A stretch of 64,000 bases of DNA. It comes from Pseudomonas sp. LBUM920 (lineage in GTDB: Bacteria > Pseudomonadota > Gammaproteobacteria > Pseudomonadales > Pseudomonadaceae). The notes beneath the pieces are model-generated. The model had not been told where the DNA came from. It made no database searches and worked only from the letters and a program-made list of their open reading frames with translations. This document shows, in pieces, positions 9,831 to 19,210 of this stretch (position 1 is the stretch's first letter; the number at the start of each line of letters is the position of its first letter). The stretch is from NCBI RefSeq assembly GCF_003852315.1, contig NZ_CP027762.1:787501-851500 (forward strand), given 5' to 3'. Position numbers and translations under genes: made by a program.

Positions 9831-9907
9831 TTATCCACAGCCGGTCAGTGCACAGTGGGCGATTGTTACCGAACAGCGGTAGAATCCCCGCTCTTTAGTT
9901 ATCCACA
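9831..9907. promoter_or_regulatory. two perfect DnaA boxes between mksF and holD
   Basis: TTATCCACA occurs at 9831-9839 and 9899-9907, same orientation, 68 bp apart, in the divergent promoter region of the condensin operon and the polymerase psi-subunit gene. This is the strong R1/R4-type consensus for DnaA binding. The same 9-mer also occurs twice inside a coding gene further on (36663, 36861, minus), so chance cannot be excluded. Confidence 0.5.
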
Positions 9908-9919
9908 AGTGGCCGAGCT

Positions 9920-10702
9920 GTGCTTATCGAGTCCCGACGTCGCGCTTACTTGACCGCCATGCAGGTGGTCAACTGGCTGCCCCGCACCGAACTGCCGTTT
10001 GCCGCCCCATCGCGGCCCGAGCTGCTGCAGGCGCTTGAGCCTTATGAGGCGTTCGACGTGTCGGGGGAAGAGGCGGCTGCGCCGGTGGCCGTGGTCAAGC
10101 CCACGCCTGAATCGCGCCCTGTCGTCGAGCGGGTGAAGGTCGAAGTGCCGCGCCCGGCGCCAATGGCCAAGCCGGTGGTGGCCGAAACGGTTGCGCCGGT
10201 GGCCAAGGCGCCGGTGGTGCCGCCGCCGCGCTTTGCCCTGCAATTGCTGCGGGCCGGGCGTTGTCTGCTATTGGTGGAGTTACCCACAGGCGAGCGCTTC
10301 CAGACGCGCGACCCGGCTTACATGCTGCTCAAGGACATGCTGCGTGCTGCCGGCCTGCCCGACAGCCCGCAAATCGTTGGCGATCCGGTGCGCTGGCCGC
10401 TGCTGGTGCGTGGCAACATGGACCAGGGCCCGGAAGCCGCGCGGGATTTTGTGCAAGGTTTTGTTTCGGCGCGCCTCGAAGACGAGCCGTGCGTGTGCCT
10501 GTGGTTGATCGGCCTGCCCGCCGTGCGGTTTGCCGGCGAGGCGAATGCCGAGGCCTGGTACCGTGAACTGCAGGTCGAAGGCCTTGGGTCGGTGTGGGCC
10601 CTGCCGGGCCTGGAATTATTAATGGAAGAGCCACAGCGTAAGGCTGATGTATGGCAAGCCATGCGCCGGCTGATGGCGCGCTGGAAAAGTACCGATGAGT
10701 GA
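9920..10702 (+). CDS. holD: DNA polymerase III psi subunit (HolD), pseudomonad type
   Basis: 260 aa directly upstream of rimI with an 8-nt overlap, the same holD-rimI order as in E. coli. Pseudomonad psi is a cryptic homologue found biochemically in P. aeruginosa and often annotated as a TonB-like energy transducer because of its proline/valine-rich middle (about residues 50-100 here). The C-terminal 150 residues are the folded part. Psi links chi and SSB to the clamp loader at the replication fork. GTG at 9920 opens the frame; ATG at 9959 (MQVVNWLPRTE) is an equally possible start, as neither has a clear ribosome-binding site. Confidence 0.75.
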   Translation: MLIESRRRAYLTAMQVVNWLPRTELPFAAPSRPELLQALEPYEAFDVSGEEAAAPVAVVKPTPESRPVVERVKVEVPRPAPMAKPVVAETVAPVAKAPVVPPPRFALQLLRAGRCLLLVELPTGERFQTRDPAYMLLKDMLRAAGLPDSPQIVGDPVRWPLLVRGNMDQGPEAARDFVQGFVSARLEDEPCVCLWLIGLPAVRFAGEANAEAWYRELQVEGLGSVWALPGLELLMEEPQRKADVWQAMRRLMARWKSTDE

Positions 10703-11147
10703 AGCTTTATCTTTCCGCCCAATGACCGAGGCGGACCTCGACGCTGTACTGAAGATTGAATACGCGGCGTTCAGCCATCCCTGGACCCGCGGGATTTTTC
10801 TCGACGGCTTGGGCAAGTACCAGATCTGGTTGATGTTTGAAGGTGAGCAGCAGGTAGGCCACGGCGTGGTGCAGATCATCCTCGATGAAGCGCATCTGCT
10901 GAACATTACCGTCAAGCCGGAAAACCAGGGCCGGGGTTTGGGCCTGGCGTTGCTGGAACACTTGATGTCCCGCGCTTATGCCGCCAATGCCCGCGAGTGC
11001 TTCCTGGAAGTACGCGACAGCAATACGGGGGCGTTTCGCCTGTACGAACGTTACGGTTTCAACGAAATCGGCCGTCGGCGCGATTACTACCCCGCCGTGG
11101 GTGGCCGCGAAGATGCCGTTGTGATGGCCTGCACGTTAGTGGACTGA
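10695..11147 (+). CDS. rimI: ribosomal protein S18 alanine N-acetyltransferase RimI
   Basis: 150 aa GNAT-fold enzyme. The acetyl-CoA binding motif A, VKPENQGRGLGLALLEHL, is complete (about residues 75-92), followed by the family's LEVRDSNTGAFRLYERYGF. RimI acetylates the N-terminal alanine of ribosomal protein S18. Overlaps holD by 8 nt (ATGAGTGA), implying co-translation. Confidence 0.95.
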   Translation: MSEALSFRPMTEADLDAVLKIEYAAFSHPWTRGIFLDGLGKYQIWLMFEGEQQVGHGVVQIILDEAHLLNITVKPENQGRGLGLALLEHLMSRAYAANARECFLEVRDSNTGAFRLYERYGFNEIGRRRDYYPAVGGREDAVVMACTLVD

Positions 11148-11160
11148 ATACACACGCCAA

Positions 11161-11250
11161 TGTGGGAGCGGGCTTGCTCGCGAATACGGTGCATCAGTCA
11201 AAAATTTACTGACTGAACGACCGCATTCGCGAGCAAGCCCGCTCCCACAG
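11161..11250. repeat. REP pair (REPIN)
   Basis: Two nearly perfect inverted REP arms, TGTGGGAGCGGGCTTGCTCG at 11161-11180 and its complement at 11231-11250, separated by about 50 bp including ACTGACTGA-like sequence. Lies between convergent genes. Confidence 0.93.
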
Positions 11251-11266
11251 GTTGAACCGCGCTGTA

Positions 11267-11671
11267 TCAGCGGTTGCCGTCGACGGGGTCGATGTCGGCC
11301 AGCTCAGCCTCATCCAGCCCGTTGCCGCCGCCGATCTCATCTTCATCGACGATGCTTAGATCGTAATCCGCCGGGTTATCCTCGCCTTCTTCCCGCGCAT
11401 CCCGCGCACCGTCCTCATGGATAAGGGTTTCGGGGCTCATATCGTCGTCGGTCGGCTCATGGTCCTGCGTAGAGGCCCCGGTCATCCCGGCTTCGCGTAC
11501 CCGTTCGTCGGGCATCAGGTGCTCGCGCTCGCCTGCCGGGATCTCATCGCCGATTTCCGCGGTCGGTCCGTCCTCGTCAAAATCCAGCTCGCGCATCGAG
11601 CCCATGCGGTCTTCGTTATCGTCAATCGGTTCCGGCTGCGTAGCGCCGTAGGGACGTCGTGATTCAGTCAT
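11267..11671 (-). CDS. acidic hypothetical protein
   Basis: 134 aa from the ATG that follows TGAGGATTGGCC (MTESRRPYG). About a third of residues are D or E, with many G and P and no hydrophobic core, so it is probably intrinsically disordered. No domain recognised. It stands alone, minus strand, between a REPIN and the divergent carbonic anhydrase gene. Coding is supported by clean codon use and length in a GC-rich frame, but its function is unknown. Confidence 0.65.
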   Translation of the reverse strand: MTESRRPYGATQPEPIDDNEDRMGSMRELDFDEDGPTAEIGDEIPAGEREHLMPDERVREAGMTGASTQDHEPTDDDMSPETLIHEDGARDAREEGEDNPADYDLSIVDEDEIGGGNGLDEAELADIDPVDGNR

Positions 11672-11810
11672 GGCCAATCCTCATACTGTGGGGCTTATAG
11701 TGTGTGGACAGGCACGGCGCCCTAAAGATTCAAGCTAATTACGGCTTGGCGTGACCCGGACGAGCGGTTGTCTGTCACACAGCTGCGCATCATTCCTGAG
11801 GCTTTCCCTG

Positions 11811-12455
11811 ATGAACGAACTACAAGACCTGCTTGATAACAACGAACGCTGGGCGGACGCGATCAAACAGGAAGATCCCGAATTCTTCGCCAAGCTTGCC
11901 CGCCAGCAAACCCCGGAATACCTGTGGATCGGTTGCTCCGACGCCCGCGTACCGGCCAACGAGATCGTCGGCATGTTGCCGGGTGATCTGTTCGTGCACC
12001 GCAACGTCGCCAACGTGGTGCTGCACACCGACCTCAATTGCCTGTCGGTGATCCAGTACGCAGTCGATGTGCTCAAGGTCAAACACATCCTCGTCACCGG
12101 CCACTATGGCTGCGGCGGTGTGCGCGCGTCGATGCAGGACCGCCAGTTCGGCCTGATCGACGGCTGGCTGCGCACTATTCGTGATCTTTATTACGAAAAC
12201 CGTGACCTGCTGGCCCAGCTGCCGACCGAAGAAGAGCGCGTCGATCGCCTTTGCGAGCTGAACGTGATTCAGCAAGTGGCCAACGTCGGCCACACCAGCA
12301 TTGTGCAAAACGCCTGGCACCGTGGGCAGAGCCTGTCGATTCATGGCTGCATCTATGGCATCAAGGATGGCCGCTGGAAAAGCTTGAACACCACCATCAG
12401 TGGTTTTGAGCAGCTGCCGCCGCAATACCGCCTACGCCCGTTGGGCGAAGCTTAA
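11811..12455 (+). CDS. can: beta-carbonic anhydrase
   Basis: 214 aa, the usual length for the family. Zinc ligands and catalytic dyad are intact: C42-S-D44-A-R46 and H98-Y-G-C101. Interconverts CO2 and bicarbonate in the cytoplasm. The frame is open upstream to 11751, but the start is set at the ATG for MNELQDLL, which matches family N-termini. Its stop overlaps the end of the convergent SET-domain gene by 4 nt. Confidence 0.95.
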   Translation: MNELQDLLDNNERWADAIKQEDPEFFAKLARQQTPEYLWIGCSDARVPANEIVGMLPGDLFVHRNVANVVLHTDLNCLSVIQYAVDVLKVKHILVTGHYGCGGVRASMQDRQFGLIDGWLRTIRDLYYENRDLLAQLPTEEERVDRLCELNVIQQVANVGHTSIVQNAWHRGQSLSIHGCIYGIKDGRWKSLNTTISGFEQLPPQYRLRPLGEA

Positions 12456-12976
12456 GGTCGTTTGCGTTCACGCCACCGGGCCATGAACGCCTGACCTTCG
12501 CTGTTTAACGGCTCCTGGTTGCCGGTGATCCAGCCCCGGCAGTTCAGCTCGCCGCACAGGCAAGCGAACTGCTGGGGCAGCGCGTCCTCGGTACTGGCGT
12601 AATCCAGCGTCAGCAAGGTGCCCGGAGCGATCGGCTGTACGGTCCAGAGCTCCAGGTCTGTGGTGTCGAAAAATACATTCGGGTCACAGGAGTGCATCAA
12701 CAGGCCGCAGAACCAAGAGTCATACAGGTGGATACGGGGCGATAGCTGCAGCGTATGCGGGCGCCGCTCCCCCACGGCGTAGCCGGAAACCTTGGCGATG
12801 CGCACCCGGCTGTCGAAGGCGATACGAGCCTTGACCCCGGCAGGCAATCCGTTAGCGTCCTGAATGGGCTGGAATTGCTCGGTCGAAGGATAGCCCGGTT
12901 CAAAAAGCAGGGTTTTGAAAGGGTAAAGACAGTCCTTTGTGCTGGTTTTAGCCTTATCCATGGCTTGAGTTTTCAT
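12452..12976 (-). CDS. SET-domain (lysine methyltransferase-like) protein
   Basis: 174 aa. The second half shows the SET-domain signature HSCDPNVFF (about residues 107-115), the pseudoknot-forming segment GTLLTLDYAST, and a post-SET-like cysteine cluster CLCGELNCRGW near residue 140. Enzymes of this fold transfer methyl groups from S-adenosylmethionine to lysine; small bacterial members are mostly uncharacterised. Start chosen at the ATG after AGGAGAG. Convergent with the carbonic anhydrase gene. Confidence 0.75.
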   Translation of the reverse strand: MKTQAMDKAKTSTKDCLYPFKTLLFEPGYPSTEQFQPIQDANGLPAGVKARIAFDSRVRIAKVSGYAVGERRPHTLQLSPRIHLYDSWFCGLLMHSCDPNVFFDTTDLELWTVQPIAPGTLLTLDYASTEDALPQQFACLCGELNCRGWITGNQEPLNSEGQAFMARWRERKRP

Positions 12977-13120
12977 AACTCTCCTGGCTTAGGCTGCATC
13001 GACCTACTGAGTTGTCTGACGGCCAGTCTTGCAGCGAATGTGTGCGGCCCCAGACTCGCCCAAGTTGAATTCGATTTCTACTGTCAAATCTGACAGTAGA
13101 AACCGTTTTGTTTGTGCGTT

Positions 13121-14290
13121 TTATAGCGCTGGCGCGGTGAGCGACGCTGCCGGCACCACGCCTTTGAGCTGTTTCAACTGGGCCTTGATCGTAGGCGTGG
13201 CGCATTTGGCGTTGGCCTGTTCCGGGGTCAGGTTGCGTACCGAGGTGTAAAACAGCTCACAGGTCTGCTCCTTGCGCGTGACCTGCCAGGTGTTCATGCA
13301 CGCCTTTAGCAACACATTCGGATCGCTGGCGGGCTTCTGCCCCATGCCGGCTTGCCAGCAGGCAGCGCTCAAATCCTGGCCCATCACCTTCAAGCCGGCT
13401 TCGTCGGCCTTTTGTTCATTGCCGTCGTAGGTGGCAGGGTCTGCCGCGTACCAGATGTAGCTGGGGTGGTTGGCGCCCAGCACCGACACGGGTTTGCCTT
13501 CGGTCGGGCTGATCTGCGCCAGGCCCAGCACCGCCACCGTCTGACCATACTGTTGTTTGATCCAGCTGCGCACCGGCGCACCGAACGCCACCATCGGCAA
13601 TGAGCCGTTGGCGTGCAGGCTCAGCTCCTTGACCATGCGGGTCTGATAGTCGGTGAAATAGCTGTAAACCGTTTCCAGGTCCTTGCCCGCGTTGGACGGC
13701 GCGGCGATGGGGGCGATATCGATGATGGTCTGGTAGGCCGGGGTTTCGGTGGCCGGGATGCCGTTGTCGGTGAGCAACGTGGCCCAGCGATCGGTGGTGG
13801 CCGATTCCAGGTAATCCTGGGCCTGGGTCAGCGAGTAATCCGGCGGGAAGTGCAGCAGCTCGATGCTTTTGCGGTTTTCCAGGGCCATGCCCAGCGGCAG
13901 GAACAGGTACCAGTTGTAGGCCCATTTGCCGTCGGTGTTGAGCTTGCTGGCGCCTTGGTAGGCCAGGTCAGCGGTGTTGAGCAGCGTGGTGAGGGGCTGG
14001 CCGTAGTGGTCGGGTACGCCGCTGAAGGTCGCCACGACCTCGCCGTCATGGGTTTTCACGCTGACCTTGGCGCGGCTGTACCCGTCGCGCTGCAAGCTCT
14101 GGTTCAGGTAGTGCTCGGCGGTCTGCTCCAGCGTCCATGGCCGAAAGCAGATCACGTTGCAATTATTGGGAAACGCGAACAATTGGGTGACGCGTTGCGT
14201 GCTGCCCAGTGGTACTTCGATATCGGCGTGTACGACCGCACTGGCCAGCAGTGCGACCAAGGTGAAGGACAGCCTGGTCGGTTTGAACAT
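13121..14290 (-). CDS. exported hypothetical protein
   Basis: 389 aa with an N-terminal Sec signal (MFKPTRLSFTLVALLASAVVHA, cut in the entry to its key run LVALLASAVVHA). The mature part is soluble-looking with several cysteines (two near the N-terminus, four near the C-terminus), probably disulphide-bonded in the periplasm. I do not recognise a family. The upstream 19 codons of the open frame are not used because they lack a signal-like composition and a GGAACC box precedes the internal ATG. Located 122 bp downstream of the phosphatase-like gene on the same strand. Confidence 0.7.
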   Translation of the reverse strand: MFKPTRLSFTLVALLASAVVHADIEVPLGSTQRVTQLFAFPNNCNVICFRPWTLEQTAEHYLNQSLQRDGYSRAKVSVKTHDGEVVATFSGVPDHYGQPLTTLLNTADLAYQGASKLNTDGKWAYNWYLFLPLGMALENRKSIELLHFPPDYSLTQAQDYLESATTDRWATLLTDNGIPATETPAYQTIIDIAPIAAPSNAGKDLETVYSYFTDYQTRMVKELSLHANGSLPMVAFGAPVRSWIKQQYGQTVAVLGLAQISPTEGKPVSVLGANHPSYIWYAADPATYDGNEQKADEAGLKVMGQDLSAACWQAGMGQKPASDPNVLLKACMNTWQVTRKEQTCELFYTSVRNLTPEQANAKCATPTIKAQLKQLKGVVPAASLTAPAL

Positions 14291-14412
14291 AGTTGGTTCC
14301 TTGTCAGCGAAAGCCCGTCTGCGCGGGGTGAAAGCCCACCTCCACACAGTAGCGGCTGACCAGGAAAACCGCGTGCTAAATCGCCAGGCGTGTCGCTATT
14401 GGATAAGAAAAC

Positions 14413-16113
14413 CTACACCTTGAATTGCAATGCGTTGCTCAAATCGCCCATGGGCGTCTGGCCGCGGGAAATCATCGCGTCGTCGCGCTGCTTGAGGCCG
14501 TCCAGTTTCTCCAGCTGGAACACCCTGGTGATCAAACGCAGGATCGATGCCGTGTCGTAAACCGTGTGGTCCACGGTGCCTTTGCGCGCAAACGGCGACA
14601 CCACCAGCGCCGGAATTCGCGTGCCCGGGCCCCAGCGATCGCCTTTGGGCGGCGCCACGTGGTCCCACCAGCCGCCGTTTTCATCGACGGTCACCACCAC
14701 CACCATGTTTTTCCACTGCGGGCTTTCCTGCAGCACTTTCAAGGCGCGAGCGATATGGCGATCGCCCGAGGCTACGTCGGCGTAACCGGCGTGCATGTTG
14801 AGGTTGCCCTGAGGCTTATAGAAGCTCACGGCAGGCAGCTTGCCGGCCTGGGCGTCGGCGAAGAATGTGTTGGTGCTGGCCTCATCACCCAAGCCGCCAT
14901 CGCGCAGGCGTTTATCACGCTCGGCGCGGTTTTCTGGCCCTTGTTGCTTGAAGTAGTTGAACGGCTGGTGGTGATACTGAAAGTTGGGGATTTTCGGGAT
15001 GCCGCCCGAATCCTTGAACTGGTCGAGGGTCGCTTGCCACGCCCCGGCGTACCAGGCCCAGTCGACGTTCTTTTTCGACAGCTTGTCGCCGATGTGTTCG
15101 TGGGTTTGCGGCACGAGCACGTTGGGCAGGTCGGGTTTGGAGTAATCCGGGTTTTGCGGGTCGCGGATCCAGGTCGGCCAGTACGGCGGGGCGAGGGTGT
15201 TCACGCCGTAGCCGTCCGGCGTCAGTGCGCTGGGGCCAAACTGCGGTGGGCCGGTCATGGCGCTGGCGGGTGACTTGTCCAGCGGCTTGAGACGCGGGTC
15301 GGCAGGGTCATCGCTTTGCAGCGTGGCAATCTGCGCCTTGGCCACCGACTGCGCGGCGTTTGGATAAAACGGCGCCGTGGCGCTGATCAGGTACTGGTGG
15401 TTAAGAAACGAGCCACCAAATGCACCCTGAAAGAAGTTGTCGCACAGCACAAACTCCTTGGCCACATCCCACAGGCGCAAGGAATAACGGCTCTGGGCGT
15501 AATGGCCCATCACCAGGCCACCGGAATCGCCCCAGGCCACAAAGTTGTCGTTCTTGCCGCCGTTGATCTGCATCTGGTTCTGGTAGAACACGTGCCACAA
15601 ATCGCGCGTGACCAGGCTCAAAGGCAGGTCTTCGGCGTTCGGGCCTTTGAGGGCGAACGGTGCGTTGGGCAGGTTTTCCTGGAATTGCACTTCGCTGGGG
15701 TAGGTCACCCCATCCACGCTTTGCGGGCCGACTTGCAACACACCGCCCCAGGTTGGCGGCAGGCTGGTCAGCAGGCTGCCGTCGCGGTCGCGTTGCTGGG
15801 CCTCGGCGCCGGAGAGTGCCGAGAGTGGTTTTTCCACGCCAGGGAAATCAGCAAACAAATTGTTGAAGCTGCGGTTTTCGGCATAAATCACCACCACGGT
15901 TTTCACCTGGTCGTGCAAGGCCTTGTCCAGCTCTTGAGGTGTGAGCGGTCGCGTCACCGGTGTGCTCGGTGTTTCACCGGTGTGGCCGCAGGCACTCAAG
16001 GTCGCGCCGACCCCCAGCACTGCCGCGCCCCCCAGGAAACGCCGGCGGCTGGTGTCTACCGGCGGTTGGGCGATGGAATCGGGGGAAGGGCGGTCTTCGT
16101 GCTCGTCACTCAT
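14413..16113 (-). CDS. Tat-exported acid phosphatase/phosphoesterase (AcpA/PlcC-like)
   Basis: 566 aa. Twin-arginine signal SRRRFLGGAAVLGVGATLSA near residues 22-41, ending in ACG, so it may be a lipoprotein. The body matches the phosphoesterase (AcpA/phospholipase C) family: VVVIYAENRSFNNLF holds the metal-binding E-N-R-S at the N-terminal side, and VVVTVDENGGWWDHV the second metal site near the C-terminus. Members cleave phosphomonoesters or phospholipids in the periplasm or outside. Start at the ATG for MSDEHED, which brings the Tat motif close to the N-terminus. Confidence 0.85.
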   Translation of the reverse strand: MSDEHEDRPSPDSIAQPPVDTSRRRFLGGAAVLGVGATLSACGHTGETPSTPVTRPLTPQELDKALHDQVKTVVVIYAENRSFNNLFADFPGVEKPLSALSGAEAQQRDRDGSLLTSLPPTWGGVLQVGPQSVDGVTYPSEVQFQENLPNAPFALKGPNAEDLPLSLVTRDLWHVFYQNQMQINGGKNDNFVAWGDSGGLVMGHYAQSRYSLRLWDVAKEFVLCDNFFQGAFGGSFLNHQYLISATAPFYPNAAQSVAKAQIATLQSDDPADPRLKPLDKSPASAMTGPPQFGPSALTPDGYGVNTLAPPYWPTWIRDPQNPDYSKPDLPNVLVPQTHEHIGDKLSKKNVDWAWYAGAWQATLDQFKDSGGIPKIPNFQYHHQPFNYFKQQGPENRAERDKRLRDGGLGDEASTNTFFADAQAGKLPAVSFYKPQGNLNMHAGYADVASGDRHIARALKVLQESPQWKNMVVVVTVDENGGWWDHVAPPKGDRWGPGTRIPALVVSPFARKGTVDHTVYDTASILRLITRVFQLEKLDGLKQRDDAMISRGQTPMGDLSNALQFKV

Positions 16114-16218
16114 TGCTGGGAGTCCCTGCGCGGTGGTTGTTTCAAGATATTTCGCAGGACGGTAGCAACGCAATGTGACGAAAAGAAGACAGCCGGGTTA
16201 AAGCCGCAGATCGAAATA

Positions 16219-16304
16219 GGGCAGCGGGCTTGCTCGCCAAAGCGCTGTGTCGGTCAACCGTTTCACTGACCCCGCGCATTTTTGCCAGCAAGCCCGCTTC
16301 CACC
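16219..16304. repeat. degenerate REP pair
   Basis: Arms GCAGCGGGCTTGCTCGCC (left) and GCCAGCAAGCCCGCTTCCA (right) are inverted and resemble the REPINs elsewhere in the window but with several changes. Confidence 0.75.
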
Positions 16305-16313
16305 CTGACCCTG

Positions 16314-17732
16314 TTATGGCATGACGGGTGGCAAATACTTCAACGTCGTCCCTAACGCCCACAACAGGAACAACACCAGCGGCGTGTGCACCAGCAACTG
16401 CACAAACGAAAACCCGATCAAATCCCGCGCCTTGAGCCCCAACACGCCCAGCAGCGGCAGCATATAAAACGGGTTGATCAGGTTCGGCAGCGCCTCGGCC
16501 GCGTTGTAGATCTGCACTGCCCAGCCCAGGTGGTATTGCAGGTCGTTGGCCACTTGCATCACGTAAGGCGCTTCGATGATCCACTTGCCGCCGCCCGACG
16601 GAATAAAGAAGCCCAGCACCGCCGAGTACACGCCCATCAACAGCGCGTAGGTGTCGTGTGAAGCAATAGAGGTGAAAAAGGTCGAGATATGGTGCGCCAG
16701 GGTTTGGCCGTCGCCGCCCTTGACCACCGTCATCAGCGCCGCGATGGAGCCATACAGCGGAAACTGGATCAGCACGCCGGTGGTGGTTGGTACGGCGCGC
16801 GCCACCGCATCGAGGAAGCTGCGCGGGCGCCAGTGCAGCAGTGCGCCGACCATGATGAACAGGAAGTTATAGGTGTTGAGCCCTGAAATTGCGCTGATCG
16901 CCGGCTTGGTCGAGAACTCATGGAACAGCCAACCGGCCGCCAGCAACGCCAGCAGAATAGTCAGCAGCGGGCTATGTTCCAGCCATTCGCCCGGGCGGGT
17001 GGGCGCTTGAAGCTTAGGCAGGTTGAACGCCGGGTCGACGCCGCAGGCCTTTGCATCACGGGCGCTGTTCGGGCCGGGCGCGGTGGCGTAGGCGATGATC
17101 AACGAGACCACGATCAGCGCCAGCAACATCACCCCGGATTGCCACAGGAAAATCGTGTCGGTGAAGGGGATCACCCCCGTAATCGACAGGATCGACGGCG
17201 GCAGGCTGGCCGGGTTGGCCTGCAATTGCGCGGCCGACGACGACAGCCCCAGCGCCCACACCGCGCCCAGGCCCAGGTAGGCCGCAGCACCGGCTGCGCG
17301 GTAATCCATGCGTAAATCCGTGCGGCGGGCCAGTGCGCGCACCAGCAACCCGCCGAACACCAGCGACAAGCCCCAGTTGAGCAGGGACGCGACCATGGAA
17401 ATCAATGCAACCCAGGCCACCGCCGAGCGGCCGTTTTTGGGGATACGTGCCAGGCGGTCAATCAGTTTCACCGCCGGTGGCGAACTGGCCACCACGTAAC
17501 CGCCGATCACCACAAAGGCCATCTGCATGGTGAATGGGATCAGGCTCCAGAACCCGTCACCAAAGGCTTTGGCGGCTTCGGTGGGTGCGGCGCCCATGCC
17601 CAGGGTTGCCACGGCGACGATGATCACCGCGAGGGCGGCAAACACCCAGGAATCCGGAAACCAGCGTTCGGCAAAGTTGGAGCAACGCAGGGCAAATCGG
17701 GCATAGCGGCTTTCTTCGATAGCATCGGCCAC
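16314..17732 (-). CDS. short-chain fatty acid transporter, AtoE-like
   Basis: 472 aa polytopic membrane protein, about 12 hydrophobic segments. The N-terminal SNFAERWFPDSWVFA and the SGGGKWIIEAPYVMQ stretch are typical of the AtoE/TIGR00366 family of short-chain fatty acid permeases (acetoacetate, butyrate). GTG start with AGAGGA 8 nt upstream. No ato catabolic genes are adjacent, so the substrate remains a guess. Confidence 0.8.
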   Translation of the reverse strand: MADAIEESRYARFALRCSNFAERWFPDSWVFAALAVIIVAVATLGMGAAPTEAAKAFGDGFWSLIPFTMQMAFVVIGGYVVASSPPAVKLIDRLARIPKNGRSAVAWVALISMVASLLNWGLSLVFGGLLVRALARRTDLRMDYRAAGAAAYLGLGAVWALGLSSSAAQLQANPASLPPSILSITGVIPFTDTIFLWQSGVMLLALIVVSLIIAYATAPGPNSARDAKACGVDPAFNLPKLQAPTRPGEWLEHSPLLTILLALLAAGWLFHEFSTKPAISAISGLNTYNFLFIMVGALLHWRPRSFLDAVARAVPTTTGVLIQFPLYGSIAALMTVVKGGDGQTLAHHISTFFTSIASHDTYALLMGVYSAVLGFFIPSGGGKWIIEAPYVMQVANDLQYHLGWAVQIYNAAEALPNLINPFYMLPLLGVLGLKARDLIGFSFVQLLVHTPLVLFLLWALGTTLKYLPPVMP

Positions 17733-17917
17733 GAGTCATTCCTCTTGTATTTATTATGGTGTTGGCAGTTTTACGGCATGTTCCGCTACGGCCATTGATA
17801 TGGGAATGCAGTTATCTTCATCGATCCATGAGTAAAACAAATATATCCGTCGCGATTGCCATCACCGGACTCAACTCATAACCTGCACGTCATTTTGTTT
17901 GTCTGCCGAGCTTGCAC

Positions 17918-19207
17918 ATGACTGCCACCTTTTCCCCACAGGCGCAGCGTTTTTCCCGCTCCGACTACAAAACCCTGGGCCTGGCCGCCCTTGGTGGCGC
18001 CCTGGAAATCTACGATTTCATCATCTTCGTATTCTTTGCGCTGACCCTCAGCCAACTGTTTTTCCCGCCCGAAATGCCCGAGTGGCTGCGCCTGCTGCAA
18101 AGCTTCGGCATCTTCGTGACCGGCTACCTGGCGCGCCCGCTGGGCGGCATCCTGATGGCGCACTTTGCTGACCACCTGGGGCGCAAACGCGTGTTCAGCC
18201 TGAGCATCCTGATGATGGCGTTGCCGTGCCTGCTGATCGGGATCATGCCGACCTACGCGCAAATCGGCTATTTCGCCCCGCTGATCCTGTTGGTGCTGCG
18301 CGTGCTGCAAGGCGCCGCAGTGGGCGGCGAAGTACCCAGCGCCTGGACCTTCGTTGCCGAGCACGCACCGCGTCATCATCGCGGCTACGCGCTGGGTTTC
18401 CTGCAAGCCGGCCTGACCTTCGGCTACCTGCTGGGCGCACTCACTGCCACGCTGCTGGCGCAAGTCTTCACCCCAGCCGAAATCCTCGATTACGCCTGGC
18501 GCTTCCCGTTCCTGCTCGGTGGCGTATTCGGCGTGATCGGCGTGTGGCTGCGCCGCTGGCTCAGTGAAACTCCGGTGTTCCTCGACATGCAGGCCCGCCG
18601 TCAGGCGGCCGCCGAACTGCCGCTGCGCACCGTGCTGCGCGACCATCGCGCCGTGCTGCTGCCGGCCATGATCCTCACCTGCGTGCTCACCTCGGCCGTG
18701 GTGGTGCTGGTCGTCATCACCCCGACCCTGATGCAAAAAACCTTCGGCATGAGCCCCAGCCACACCTTCGCCCTGAGCGCGCTGGGTATTGTTTTTCTGA
18801 ATATCGGCTGCGTCCTCGCCGGCCTGCTGGTGGACCGCATCGGCGCCTGGCGCGCGGTGCTGGTCTACAGCCTGTTGCTGCCAGTGGGGATTGCGCTGCT
18901 GTACGCGAGCCTTATCAACGGCGGCGTGTGGCTGGGCGCGACGTACGCCGTGGCGGGCTTGAGTTGTGGCGTGGTGGGCGCGGTGCCGTCGGTGATGGTC
19001 GGCCTGTTTCCGGCGCATGTGCGAGTGTCGGGGATTTCCTTCACCTACAACATTGCCTACGCGTTGTGGGCGAGTACCACGCCGTTGTTGCTGATCGCGC
19101 TGATGCCCACGCGCCCGTGGATTTGCGTGGGCTATTGCGTGGTGATGGGCGCGGTCGGGGTGGCGAGTGTGGCGCTGTTTGGCAAGCGCCACACCTTGGT
19201 TACCTGA
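17918..19207 (+). CDS. MFS transporter, metabolite:H+ symporter (ProP/KgtP-like) type
   Basis: 429 aa, 12 predicted membrane segments. Conserved phrases ALEIYDFIIF in TM1, LARPLGGILMAHFADHLGRKR in loop 2-3 (the MFS G-R-K/R motif) and RVLQGAAVGGEVPSAWTF place it in the metabolite:H+ symporter branch that takes up organic acids or osmolytes. Start taken as ATG 17918, not the in-frame TTG 6 nt earlier. Divergent from the AtoE-like gene. The substrate is unknown. Confidence 0.82.
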   Translation: MTATFSPQAQRFSRSDYKTLGLAALGGALEIYDFIIFVFFALTLSQLFFPPEMPEWLRLLQSFGIFVTGYLARPLGGILMAHFADHLGRKRVFSLSILMMALPCLLIGIMPTYAQIGYFAPLILLVLRVLQGAAVGGEVPSAWTFVAEHAPRHHRGYALGFLQAGLTFGYLLGALTATLLAQVFTPAEILDYAWRFPFLLGGVFGVIGVWLRRWLSETPVFLDMQARRQAAAELPLRTVLRDHRAVLLPAMILTCVLTSAVVVLVVITPTLMQKTFGMSPSHTFALSALGIVFLNIGCVLAGLLVDRIGAWRAVLVYSLLLPVGIALLYASLINGGVWLGATYAVAGLSCGVVGAVPSVMVGLFPAHVRVSGISFTYNIAYALWASTTPLLLIALMPTRPWICVGYCVVMGAVGVASVALFGKRHTLVT

Positions 19208-19210
19208 GGC

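Noticed and set aside
9920..10702. Annotation of this gene as a TonB-type energy transducer
   Set aside because: There is no N-terminal membrane anchor or TonB C-terminal YP motif; position before rimI supports HolD.
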